Source: Periplaneta americana
Lineage: Eukaryota > Arthropoda > Insecta > Blattodea > Blattidae
Reading direction: 5' to 3'
Assembly (NCBI RefSeq): GCF_040183065.1
Contig: NC_091128.1
Span: forward strand, 174,704,168-174,768,167
DNA: 64,000 nt
Below, one piece after another: positions 44,286 through 57,400 of the stretch. Position 1 is the stretch's first letter. The number at the start of each line of letters is the position of its first letter. The notes under the pieces were generated by a model that was not told where the DNA came from, ran no database searches, and saw nothing but the letters and a program-made list of their open reading frames with translations. Made by a program: the position numbers and the translations under genes.

Positions 44286-47200
44286 GTTTTATTTTCGCTG
44301 GCAGAGTTAAGGCCATAAGGCCTTCTCTTCCACTCAACCAGCCTTAATCAATACAATACATATTTAAATTACGAATATTTACACTACACTTAAAAGGTTC
44401 TCCAGCAATATTCTTCAGTTAAGTTAACGACTAGTAGACTACATATTAAATTTAGATAAACCTATAAGGTAAAGTAGTAACTTAATTTATGAGCTAATTT
44501 AATTCAATCAATTATAATTAATTTGAAGTTTGAGATATCTAGTAAAATGATGAAAATTAATTTAATATAAGCTTACTAGGACTATGTTACAGGGAGAAAA
44601 AAAAATTATATACCATATAAATCTAAAATATATTTCTATAATGAGAATATTAATGTAATTGCCATTAGAGGTTTTGTAAATCTATTTAGAGAAATTAATG
44701 ATAATAATAGGAATGGATAGATGTTAGTTTCATTATAATATGTAATAAATATTAATGAGCAGTTAATTTGTTAAGTAAGAATTTATGTAATTTTGACCTA
44801 AATGTCCACACCTGTGGAGTAACGGTCAGTGCATCTGGCCGCAAAACCAGGTGGCCCGGGTTCGATTCCCGGTCGGGGCAAGTTACCTGGTTGAGGTTTT
44901 TCCGGGGTTTTCCCTCAACCCAATATGAGCAAATGCTGGGTAATTTTCGGTGCTGGACCCCGGACTCATTTCACCGGCATTATCACCTTTATCTCATTCA
45001 GACGCTAAATAACCAAAGATGTTGATAAAGCGTCGTAAAATAACCTACTAAAAAAAAATTGACCTAAATGAAGTTATTGTCCAACAACCCCTTACATCAC
45101 TGGTAGCGAGTTCCAATTTCTAGCACTTGCTACCGCTACTGTAGGTATCGTGATTCACTGTTTGGTGTCATCTATCGATTCAGCTGCACATCACCCAGGC
45201 CTGAGTTCGCTTTGAAAGCCCCTCTGTCCTGGCATTAATGCAGCTCCCTCAGACAGATGCATCTGTATGCAGATCACGGAAAATTACGCTAGTAAAGACG
45301 GTAATTTCGTCTGAAACTTAAGTAAAGGTGTTGTATAGCCATTCCTGTTAACGAAGCATGACATTTTGATGTGTTGCAGGGGCTACTGAAGGCGTTCCTG
45401 CAGAATCTGTCATCCAGCTCGGCCGTTGTGCGCCGCACGGCTGCTGCCAGCATCCTCACTGTCTGTCTGCATTGCAGGAAGCCCCATGTCTTCCTCTCGT
45501 ACATCCTCAACACTCTGCTTGGTTAGTTCCATGACAAGATATCAGGGTCCCAAAGTTACAGCCCATGGACCACATCTGGCCTACCATGGCTTGTTCTATA
45601 GTTGGCTTATGTTCATATAAAAACTCAAGATTTTATAGCTATAGTCCCGGTGCTCTAATTTCCGGCAGCCAATCACGTTGCAGGTCGGCTACATTTAAAT
45701 GTGTGCGTCTTGTGATTCGCTGATGAAGAAGTTATTCATTTCCTAAGGCTCGATAAATACTTAATATAATCGCCCGCCATTTTGGCTCTTTCGTTTGCGT
45801 TCACAGAAAGCACATGAGGACTTCATTTGCCGCTCAATTATTTGCTGAATTACATTGCGTTTGATTTATTATCATGGGAGCTACGACATGATAATGTTTA
45901 ACGGTGTGGCAAATAGATTCCTCGTATGGTAGCTCGGCAACGAAAGAGCAAAAATGGCGAACTATACTATCTACCTAGACTTTATAGAGCCTTGACTTCG
46001 TAAGACGTAAACAAAGAGGAGGAGTCACACTGGGAATAACAGCGTCGCGACTATACTAGAAACATTTTTTTAATCTTTAATTAGAAACGTCTGGTTTCTC
46101 AGACCAAGTTGCAAAAAAAATAGTACACTTTCAGAAAATTAACAATGTATGAATGCAATTCAATTTTAAACTCAAAGTTGTGAAAAATGAAATGGCATAT
46201 GCCATATAATGAACATATCTACAGTAAACTCATCATCATCAATAACTTCAAGGTTTAGGCCAATGGCCTGTTCCGCCTCCAGAATTTTATCCATCAAACT
46301 GGTCTCTCCAACGTCTCTTTGGTCTTCCCACTCGTCTTCTTCGTGTAGGTCTATAACACCATGTTCTGAAAGGTATCCTGTCGTTGGGCATTCTTGTTAT
46401 ATGGTCGTACCAATTATTTCTATATTTTTCAATTATGCTTATTACACTCTCGATATTCAGTTCTCGACGTATATCTTCGTTTCTCTTATGGTCCTGTTGT
46501 CTAAATCCTGTTAGTGGCCTTAAGAGTCTCATCTCGGCGGCCTCAATTCTTCTCTGTTGGGCTCTAGTCAGAATCCACGTTTCTGAACCATATAACAATG
46601 TCGGAATTGCCAGTGTCTTGTAAAATTTGAGTACAGTTTTTCTGTCGACTTTATTTATGAGTGTACGTTTAATTGTACCAATAAGTCTTAAAAATTTATT
46701 TAACTTGTTTTCTACGTCTGTGGAGGATATGTAAGAGAGATCGCATCCAAGGTAAGTAAAAGAATTTACTTGTTCAATCATCTTATCCTCTATTACAATT
46801 TTAGTTCTTATTGTATTATTTCCGCAGAAGCCAAATACTTTAGTTTTCCTGTGTGATATTTTTAGATTGTAGTTATTAGCAACAATTCTCAACAGATGGA
46901 CTGCTCTCTGTAGGTTGTCTTCAGAATCAGCCAACACCAACTGGTCGTCTGCGAAAAGTAAGTAATCTAAAATGATATTATCTATAAAATAATGTGTTTT
47001 TAAATTGTTCTGCCATTCTCTTACGGCTTCGTCTAGGTACAAATTAAAAAGAGTAGGTGATAAGGGACACCCTTGTCTGACCCCTTGGTTAACTTCTCGC
47101 AAGTTGGTGGTAATCTTGTTGATATTCATTTTGATTTTTGTATTTTTGTACATACTTTGTATCACCCTTATTAGATGCTCAGGAATTCCTTTCTTTTTTA

Positions 47201-50200
47201 ATATCATCCACAATTTTGTTCTGCTAATCATATCAAATGCTTTCTCAAAGTCTATGAAAGCCATATATGTGGGAATATTAAATTCGACATGTTTTTCTAT
47301 AATCTGCGTTATGGCGAAGATATTATCAATACATGATCTGTTTTTGCGGAACCCACTCTGTTCTTCTGCTAATAGCACTTCTGCAATTTTGTTTAGTCTT
47401 TGAGAGATAATCTTGGCATATATTTTATAGCCTGAGTTAAGAAGGCTAATCCCTCTGTAATTTTCACAATTCTTCCTGTTCCCTTTTTTTAAAAATGGGA
47501 GTAATTAGTGCTATATTCCATTCTTCTAGTATGTGACCAAACTTCCAACATATATTTAAAAAACTTAAAAATCTTTGTAAAAAGCATTGTGGCGCATATT
47601 TAAACAATTCCAGATTTAAACCATCTGATCCCGGCGATTTTCTGTTTCTGGTTGTTTGGAGAGCATTATTCAATTCATCTATTGAAATTGGGTCCACATA
47701 TTCATTGTATGTAGCCGTTTGTATGTTTTCTTCATCATCCTTACTAGTCCATAAATATTGGTAAAAATCTAGCCATTGTATCTCAGAAATGGGGTTCCAG
47801 TTTATAGTATCTTTTTCTTCTTTATTTAGTTCTTTCATAATCTTGTATGCTTTAGCTTGTCTGCCATTAATATCATACTCAATATTATTATTTACAAATT
47901 TATCCCAGCTTTCTCTTTTAATTTTCCTTATTTCTCTCTTTGCAACTGCAGAGAGTCTGTTATATTTAATGCGATTTTCATCCGTGGGGTGGGAAATATA
48001 TAATAAGTATGCATCTTTTTTGTCTTTTATTATTGTTGCTAATTCGTCGTTCCAAATGTTAAGTCCTCTTCTAGTACGTCTTTTCTTTCGTTTACCTAGG
48101 GCTTCTGACGCAGCCTGTGTTAGAATAGTTTTCAATAATTGCCATTCTTCATTTACATTTAAACTCATAGGTGTTTCCACTACTTGTAGGGCTATTCTAT
48201 TCTGATAGAGTTGTCGGATACTCATGTCTTCTAATAGGTTGATTTTGTATACCTCTTCTTTCTGATATAATTTTGTTTTACTTCTGTACCATTTTGGGGG
48301 CATATTAAATTTAGAGATTAGCAAGAAGTGGTCTGTATTAATATCATATCCCCTATATATACAGTAAACTAGCCTCACAAATTAATGTAGCAGAATATTA
48401 CACGTGAAAATTGCTCTTCGAGTTTTGTCGAAATTGTTGTATGAACAATTTACATTCTGAATACACAATTCTACAAAAATATGAAAGGGTCAAAAGTATC
48501 TATCTTACCTTAGAATGGAACTAACATAAATTCTTCCAAAACATTGACACACAGAAACACTGGGTCTGACACCATGCCACAGAAAACACATCTAATTAGA
48601 AACACCAGGTCTCCCAGACCGGTAGACTTCCAAGAAATCGATAATATACCATCTGTGTTTATAATTATTATGACAACAATGGTGATATCATACAAATGAC
48701 ATCTTGACAAGAAGGTACTGTAAACAATGAATATCGTGCATGAGCAGTATTATCAACAAAAAAGATTTTAAAGATTTTAATTCCACCAGGATCTCACATA
48801 CCTATGTTTCTAGTTAAGGGTTAAGAGAGGGAGGTACTCCATTGGCCTGTTAAAATTTAATGAAATTCATTTTTTTACATCTCGATTACTATAGAAGCTA
48901 AATGAACAAAACTTTTCATGCTTAATATACATACATTACACTTTATAAAACATTATTCATAATATTTAAAGATAAAACACACATGTTAGGTCAATTATAC
49001 AGTGTTTATATATTTGATAAGATATATTAAAGATTATATATTACAGTTATATGAACACTAATAAATACAATAAAATTATTAAAGAAATTAGTTATAGTCA
49101 GACATGTTTCGGAGATGCTTCTCCATCTTCAGTGACTATTTACCACGACGGATGGTTCAGGTGATCGAATCGCGTTGTTGCTTGGCTTAAAGGAGACTGA
49201 CGATTTAAGACGCACGTTGTAGTAAAAATTGACCATTTTTCTTCACTAGCTGTTTTCATATTTAAAGATAAAACACACATGTGTTAGGTCAATTATACAG
49301 TGTTCATAGACAGTCTCCTTTAAGCCAAGCAACAACGCGGTTTGATCACCTGAACCATCTGTCGTGGTAAATAGTCCTTGAAGATGGAGAAGCATCTCCG
49401 AAACATGTCTGACTATTAGTAATTTCTTTAATAATTTTATTGTATTTATTAGAGTTCATATAACTGTAATATATAATCTTTAATGTATCTTATTATTCGT
49501 AATATTAAAATCGCTAATAATTACCTGTGAAAATAATATCAAATTTGCGTAATTTTTTTTACAATCATAAAGCATTTACATTATAAAATGTAAAATAAAT
49601 AAATTAAATATCTGCATGATTTCTTTACTGAAACGTTTTAAAGAGACATAGATGGGAGGATAATATTAAAATTAATTTGAGAGAGGTGGGATATAATGCT
49701 AGGGACTGGATTAATCTTACTCAGGATAGGGACCAATGGCGGGCTTTCGTGAGGGCGGCAATGAACCTCTGGGTTCTCTAAAAGCCATTTGGAAGGAAGT
49801 AAGTCTGACTTACGTGCGTGTATTTTCGTTGCAGATTGTGTGGTGCCCATCCGGGAGGGCCAGTCAGTGTCCACAGTGCTGGGTGTGTTGGGCTGCCTGC
49901 GCAACGTGTTCCCGCACGTCTCTATGGGTGAGGGCGAGGAGGAGGAGATGCAAGGCAGCTTTGGGGTGCGCAGGAGTCACCAGGGCGCGCCGCTGGCTGT
50001 GGACCGCATGATTCAGGTGTACGAGCTGTGCCTGCATTACACACAACATGGCGACCACAACGTGGTGAATGCTGCACTCGAGACCTTGCACCAGCTACTG
50101 CAGGCCCCACCGCCCGACCTGGTGCCCGTCCTGCTGTCAGAGCAAGGTGTGACTCGCAGCCGCATCCAGCCTACTGACGACGGCCAGGACAAGCTCACAC

Positions 50201-52281
50201 AGCGCTCCCTCAGTGAGTCCTCCATATCAGACTACCTTTATGCAGAAAGTATGTACAGTGAAACCTTTATCTATAATTTCTGTTTGTATCGTTCTTACAG
50301 ATTTACCCAGTTCATTTTCATCTTATATATATGGTTAGTTAAAAGTCCTGCACCACCTAAATAACTTTTGAAGCATGTGGTTCAGTGACATGAAACTTAG
50401 TATGTGGGGATAACCATATACTAAGAACTCAATAATGGTATTACCGACACAATTGCCGATACTGGTCAGACGTAAATCCACAATCAATGGAGGAGAACCA
50501 CATGCAGTAACTTAATGTTTGGGCTAGTTTGATTGGTGGCCATATTATTGCTTCTTTCTTATTTAGAGAAACGCTAAATTCTAATAGATACTTAGATTTG
50601 CTCCAAAGTCAAGTAATACCGGCCATTGCAAACTTGTTTCCACATCCAGCCAACCATCGTCTACCCAGAGATGGCATCTGTTCCCAACAAGATAGAGCTC
50701 CAGCTCAGTATAGACAGAATGTTCGTGAGCATTTAGACCAGGTTTTCCACAATGATGGATTTGTAGGAGATGTCACATAGAGTGGCCAGCTAGATCCCCA
50801 GATTTGTCGCCTTTGGACTTCTTTTTGTGGGGCCATTTGAAGTCAGCAGTATATCGAGAAGAGCCAACAACTTAGAAGATCTGGAGCATCAAATAATGGA
50901 AATGGTGCAAGATATTTCTAAAGCCTAGTTAAATCATTCCTTAAATAGTTTCTATGATCGAGTGACACATTGTCAAGCAGCTGAGGGCTACCAATTTGAA
51001 CACAGAATTTAGAAGGTGAGCTAGCTTTGTTTTGTTTTTATTAAGGAAGGCGTATTTTATTATTTTAATATTCGATACACTTTTCTGTTTTCTTGACTCT
51101 GAATTTGTACATAAGCCCTATCAAGTGTGGGTACTTTTTGAAAAACTCTTAATGAGCACAATTCAAAAATTGAAAAATATATTGGGTGTTCCATTTAAAA
51201 TAAGAGAGTTGGAGTCACATCCGGTTAAACCGGAAGTAGAAAAAACTCGGTAATACCATTATTGAGTTCTTAGTTCCTCACATACCAAGTTTCATGTTAC
51301 TAAACCACATGCTTCAAAATTTATTTAGGTGGTGCGGGACTTTTAACTAACCCTGTATAGGTACTGTGTCTGTTTAGGGTGTGAGTTCATCTTGCTTTGG
51401 TCTTCCAGGGCTTCGTTTTTCTTCTGGTGTGTTGTCCCTAAGTATTGTAAAATCCTACCTTCTGTCATTCTTTATATGTGAATGTCCCTTTCTTATCTTT
51501 GTCTGTTAATCCATTCCCTTGGTAGAATTTTGCCATTTCTGTCTGAAGCTTGACGTCTCAATTTGTCAAGTATTGTCTTACTTTTCCAATGGTGTTTGCC
51601 TCCGTCGTTTCCAACATCTGTTTGTCTTATAAAATATCCTGTCTTGTCTCTACAGCATGTCTTAGTAATCCAACCTCAGTGTCCCTGTCGGTAGGTGTGG
51701 GCAACTTAAAGTAGAAGAATGTTTGTTGGTGCAATGTATGGTGATTCTTGCAACCGTAGACTGTTACAGTAGCTGAAAAAACCCAACATGAACCCTAAAA
51801 AAAAGGCAGGAAATGAGGCATTGATGACCAAGAGCGAGTCTAGCAACCTACCACATTTGTAAATTTGTAACTTTTTTCGCCTGTAATTTGTAATTTGTAA
51901 TTTGTACTTTCGTGAAATAGGGCTCAGAAGTCGCATCTTTCTTTGCAGCCACTGTAGAACTACGCCATTTTCAGAATAATCATACAGTATACGATATTGA
52001 CAGTACATTACACCCTGGACAATGTCTCTGAAACTTGTGAATACATTTCTTGTATGATTTTATCTTTAGAATATAAATTCCAAGAAAAAAAATTCGTTGT
52101 TCGACAAAATATTGGAGGACCATTTCATAGAAACTCAGGGTAAACTAAGTAATCACATCATTTCTCATTAGAAATGAAAGTGCAGATTTATTTTCTTCAC
52201 TAGCGTTAAGATTAAACTGTAAGAAAGGTCTGCTAACAGTCACTCCTTAGTGGATACTGAAAGGGTACATCAGACAGAAGA

Positions 52282-52324
<43 letters not shown>

Positions 52325-54411
52325 GTAATAAAATAGTATTCGACAGATAATGGAGAAAAAATGGGAGTATAAGGGTACAGTACATCAGTTATTCATAGAT
52401 TTCACAAAGGCATATGACTCGGTTAAGAGGGAAGTATTATATGATGTTCTTATTGAATTTGGTATTCCCAAGAAACTAGTTCGATTAATTAAAATGTGTC
52501 TCAGTGAAACATACAGCAGAGTCCGTATAGGTCAGTTTCTGTCTGATGCTTTTCCAATTCACTGCGGGCTAAAGCAGGGAGATGCACTATCACCTTTACT
52601 TTGTAACTTCGCTCTAGAATATGCCATTAGAAAAGTTCAGGATAACAGGCAGGGTTTGGAATTGAACGGGTTACATCAGCTTCTTGTCTATGCGGATGAC
52701 GTGAATATGTTAGGAGAAAATACACAAACGATTAGGGAAAACACGGAAATTTTACTTGAAGCAAGTAGAGCGATCGGTTTGGAAGTAAATCCCGAAAAGA
52801 CAAAGTATATGATTATGTCTCGTGACCAGAATATTGTACAAAATGGAAATATAAAAATTGGAGATTTATCCTTCGAAGAGGTGGAAAAATTCAAATATCT
52901 TGGAGCAACAGTAACAAATATAAATGACACTCGGGAGGAAATTAAACGCAGAATAAATATGGGAAATGCCTGTTATTATTCGGTTGAGAAGCTCTTATCA
53001 TCCAGTCTGCTGTCCAGAAATCTGAAAGTTAGAATTTATAAAACAGTTATATTATCGGTTCTTCTGTATGGTTGTGAAACTTGGACTCTCACTCTGTTAG
53101 AGGAACATAGGTTAAGGGTGTTTGAGAATAAGGTTCTTAGGAAAATATTTGGGGCTAAGCGGGATGAAGTTACAGGAGAATGGAGAAAGTTACACAACAC
53201 AGAGCTGCACGCATTGTATTCTTCATCTGACATAATTAGGAACATTAAATCCAGACGTTTGAGATGGGCAGGGCATGTAGCACGTATGGGCGAATCCAGA
53301 AATGCATATAGAGTGTTAGTTGGGAGACCGGAGGGAAAAAGAACTTTAGGGAGGCCGAGACGTAGATGGGAGGATAATATTAAAATGGATTTGAGGGAGG
53401 TGGGGTATGATGATAGAGACTGGATTAATCTTGCTCAGGATAGGGACCGATGGCGGGCTTATGTGAGGGTGGCAATGAACCTTCGGGTTCCTTAAAAGCC
53501 ATTTGTTAGTAAGTAAGTAGTAAAATATTACCGTATCTGCTCGCGTACTTTGCGCCACCGCGTATTTTACGACCCTAAATTTTAAAGGATTATTTTGAAC
53601 TTTAATTTTGCTCCGTGTATTTTCCGCACACATTTTACGTACAATTTTTTTTTTCAGTGTAGTATGAATTTTCCTTCCCTAAATTCCATTGCCAATATTT
53701 GCATTCCACGGCATTGTTCATTGAGCAGTACCAACTCAACTACCCCTTCACAAGGAAACTCTAAATACGTTACTTCAACACTGATGCTTGTCCTTGTAAA
53801 TTACCCCTAAGGGCAGTTACTGTGACAAGTTTTACTGTTTAACAGATATCGTGCAGTTGTCACCGCAACATGAAGAATCCAACGATCAACCACCTATAGA
53901 CCTATAAACTCATATAGTGTACTCAATTAAAGACTACCTATTGAGAATGCTATGTCTGGTGTGTACTTTGCATTCATTATGATTGTCATATACCCAGTTT
54001 AACTATTTATAAGTCAAGATTACCAGTAGTCTTAGGTGAGAAAAGTACTTATTCTTAATTAGTTTACTATATACTTGAATAAAACCCAGATCAAGGAGTC
54101 TAATTTAAAAAATTCGCATATTTTACGCACTCTAATTTTTCTAACAGCCAAAATAGGTTAAAACGTGCGAAAATTACGCGAGCAAATACAGTATGTTTTA
54201 TTTAACGACACTCGCAATTGCCGAGGTTATATCAGCGTCACCGGTGTGCCGGAATTTTGTCCTGCAGGAGTTCTTTTACATGCCAGTAAATCTACTGAAT
54301 GAGCCTATCGCATTTAAGCACACTTAAATGCCATCGACCTGGCCCAGGATCGAACCCGCAACCTTGGGCATAGAAGGCCAGTGCTATACCAACTGTGCCC
54401 ACCAGGCTGCC

Positions 54412-54467
<56 letters not shown>

Positions 54468-57400
54468 CTTTATTTTTTCTGGGAGAGTTACAGCCATGAG
54501 CCCTTCTCCTTCACATAACAGTAGAATGTTAATACAAAAGAAATTTATAAATATACCTAAGACGAAATCGAAACAGAAAAATATGCATAAGCCAGAGGAT
54601 TATCGAACTTACATACTTACTTAAACTAGATGACAAGTTAAATTATATGATTACTTTATAAACTAGTTACATTTTACATCTTGATTACAGAACTTTTAAT
54701 ACTGTATCACTTCGGAATATGTATGATAAGAACTTTCTTGTGTTAAATATTAACGTACCTTGTGAACATGTTTCGACCTATTTTCGGTCATCTTCGGAAC
54801 TGGTCGTTGTTGGTCTTGGTGCCTCTTACAAATACAACCACACAGGCATATACAAACTCAAATGTAACGCCTGCAACAACTTCTACATAGGACAGACAGG
54901 CAGATCATTTCAAACACGTTACAAAGAGCACATCACAGCCATAACAAAATTACAAAACACCTCCACATATGCAGAACACATCACAAATGCCAACCACACT
55001 CACAGAGACATCAACACAGACATGGAAATACTGCACATCCAACCAAAAAGCCAGAAACTCAACACACTAGAACAATATGAAATATACAGACACACGAAAA
55101 CACACCCCAACGATATTCTCAACACACAACTCAATTTCAAAACACACACACTCTTTGACTCTACACTACGAACGCACCCACATAGGAAACAAGAGGTGCC
55201 AACAGCAACAACGACCAGTTCCGAAGATGACCGAAAATAGGTCGAAACATGTTAACAAGGTACGTTAAAATTTAACACAAGAAAGTTCTTATCATACATA
55301 TTCTGTAGTTACATTTATTGTAATATATACCCTGGACACTGTGCGTTCTAAAATAAGATGTTTCAGTTTGGACTTGAAAGCGTTCAAGGTCAGGCAGACC
55401 CTAACATCTGTAATGATTTCCAAGAACGGATAGTGTTTATTGTAAAAGACGAAGAATATGCAGACGTTCTGTGGAGAGGGATTGACAATAGAGTGTCGTG
55501 TTGTGACCGGGTATACAGATTATGATGTGTGGATAGATTATGAAATCGTGATGCAAGGTATTCAGGGGTTGATGTGTGCAAAATCTGATAGAGAAGAGGA
55601 AGGCAATGCAAACTGCGTCTGTCAGCCAGCCGGAGCCAAGACAATTACTTGAAAGACGGTGCGATATGATCATAGAGACAGATATTACATATAAGCCAAA
55701 CACAGGCATTATGGACATGCTGTAATTTTTGGGTCAGGTCATAGCTGAGATCAATGGAAAGACACCAACTTTGCTTTGCACTGTAAAATTCATGTATACA
55801 GTACAGAATCGTAACAGAGACCAAATTGTCCTTTTGTTGTTTTCTGTCATCCCTTCAACCCCATGCAACCAGCTGATGTGGCAAGGTGATTGTCTGATTG
55901 TCGCAATTTTGTGGAGCAGTAATGGAATGATAAGTTACATCGTGTTCCCAAATCCTCGAGTTGTCGGTATACAGTACTTTGTACTCCACTGTGTTGAGTG
56001 TCATCTCGCGGCATTGTGTTTGTTTTGCTTCATCCAGATCAGTAATATTATCGATAGTGTTCTCATTCATTATTATTTTTCATATTATTATTCGTCTCAT
56101 GAGGGGTTTCGAGCATCTTCAACTTTTGTGATGAACGAGATGAGATTGGTAGCAGTGAAGAAGAGGAAGACTACAAACCAATGCCAAACTTTGCCAAAGA
56201 TTATGCTGCGTTGCAGAAAGAGAAAACTTTTTTCTACACGCACAACATTGATGGAAGGGCCACAGGTACGGTTTTCAAAGTGGTAAGGATGTTGTTTTCT
56301 TTTAAATGCAAAGTCCCAACGAAACAGACGAATATCAGGAACTGTATTTCGAAAGAAAAAGCTGAAAATCGAAATAGATCGATTCTGTATTAATATATTT
56401 TTTAAGTGTTTTATGAGGCCATTTCTTTATTACTATTTTCGAGAATTTCCTTTAAAATGATAGAGGTTTTACTGTAATCTCTACAGTCCTTGCATAATGA
56501 CTTAAAACAAGGACTTAAGTTTGCTCTTTTTCTCATTTATGTATTTTTAAATTAATACATAAAGATGGTGAGTTACTGGAATGGCCATGATAACTAAAAA
56601 ATATTTATGGATTTTCAGTATTCGTTATAATTAATCATGTTTTATTGCATTTTAATCTATTTAAAATTATAGATTTCTATACTTTGCGATATAAAAATGT
56701 GTGTTTGTAATTTAAATGCGAATGTATAAGTAATTTAGATTGTAAATAGATCACATTGCTCATTATGTCGTCTTGGACTTGACTGTTAACAACTTCACTG
56801 TTAATAAACTTAAAGTCCAAGAATTTGATCAACCACTGTTAAGATATATTTAGGCTCTAAGAAACAGTTGAATGATTGTTCAGTAAGTATAATTTAATTT
56901 GACAGACAGAAGAACAGCAATTATGAAAAATAACATAGAAATCTGTTCCACGCCCTCATTTCATTATGTCTGATTTATAGAATGAGTTTTCCAAATTCGT
57001 TAATTATTTTCTCTACTAATGGCTACAATTATTTCAATTTGAATGTATTTCTTTCAGATAATTTTAATAACTAATGAGTTAAAGCTTTCATTTTTATTTA
57101 GGCCATCTAGACTACTATACATTTTAAAAATTAATAAATACAATTATATTTTTTAACTCCATGTTGTATTTAAGTATGATCTAAATTAAAGAAACTATCT
57201 CGTTAAAATACAACCCAGTTACAGTAGAACTCCTTTTTTAACTAATCTCTTGGGATTACCTTTTGTTCCTTAAATAGCAGTTTTCCTTAAAAGGGGATTT
57301 GCATAATATGGGAAGGAAAGGCTAAAATAAGTGGTACCAACATGTGTTATATACCAAACTTTATTATAACCATTTAATTAGACCTACAATTATTATTTAT

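Larger units (their letters stand above)
49017..49493. mobile_element. Penelope-like pseudo-LTR pair, inverted, no ORF
   Basis: The arms 49017-49198 and 49308-49493 are inverted copies (ttaaagattatatattacag ... ttggcttaaaggagactg). Each carries a hammerhead-like motif. The 49 bp segment 48961-49009 (aaagataaaacacacatg ... ttatacagtgtt) is repeated in the loop at 49257-49307, i.e. once before the left arm and once before the right arm. No GIY-YIG or RT sequence remains. Assignment rests on the architecture and ribozyme shared with the two coding Penelope-like loci. Confidence 0.6.
54715..55303 (+). mobile_element. Penelope-like element, 5'-truncated, inverted pLTR arms
   Basis: The arms 54715-54826 and 55192-55303 (112 bp each) are inverted copies. 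The central 365 bp encode a GIY-YIG endonuclease on the + strand. Each arm carries a hammerhead-like motif. The RT domain is absent. The arrangement is the same as at 22014-22835. Confidence 0.85.
54465..55720 (-). mobile_element. LINE-E, interrupted by a Penelope-like element
   Basis: The 3' end at 54465 (ttattttttctgggagagtt ... gagcccttctcc) matches the other LINE-E ends. Beyond the insert (54715-55303), minus frames at 55660-55390 read [37 protein letters not shown] and [10 protein letters not shown], the C-terminal 'R-SR---L-VP--R-------W' tail of a jockey/CR1-type LINE. Continuity across the insert is inferred. Confidence 0.6.

Noticed and set aside
49789-49834. Possible huntingtin exon 6 extension upstream of the acceptor
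   Set aside because: The open frame there comes from the LINE-A tail; the AG at 49834 with phase 1 continues exon 5 exactly.
55729-56286. 185-codon + ORF across intron 6
   Set aside because: It is out of frame with the predicted exon at 56104 and lacks motifs; the exon frame has better splice and coding support.
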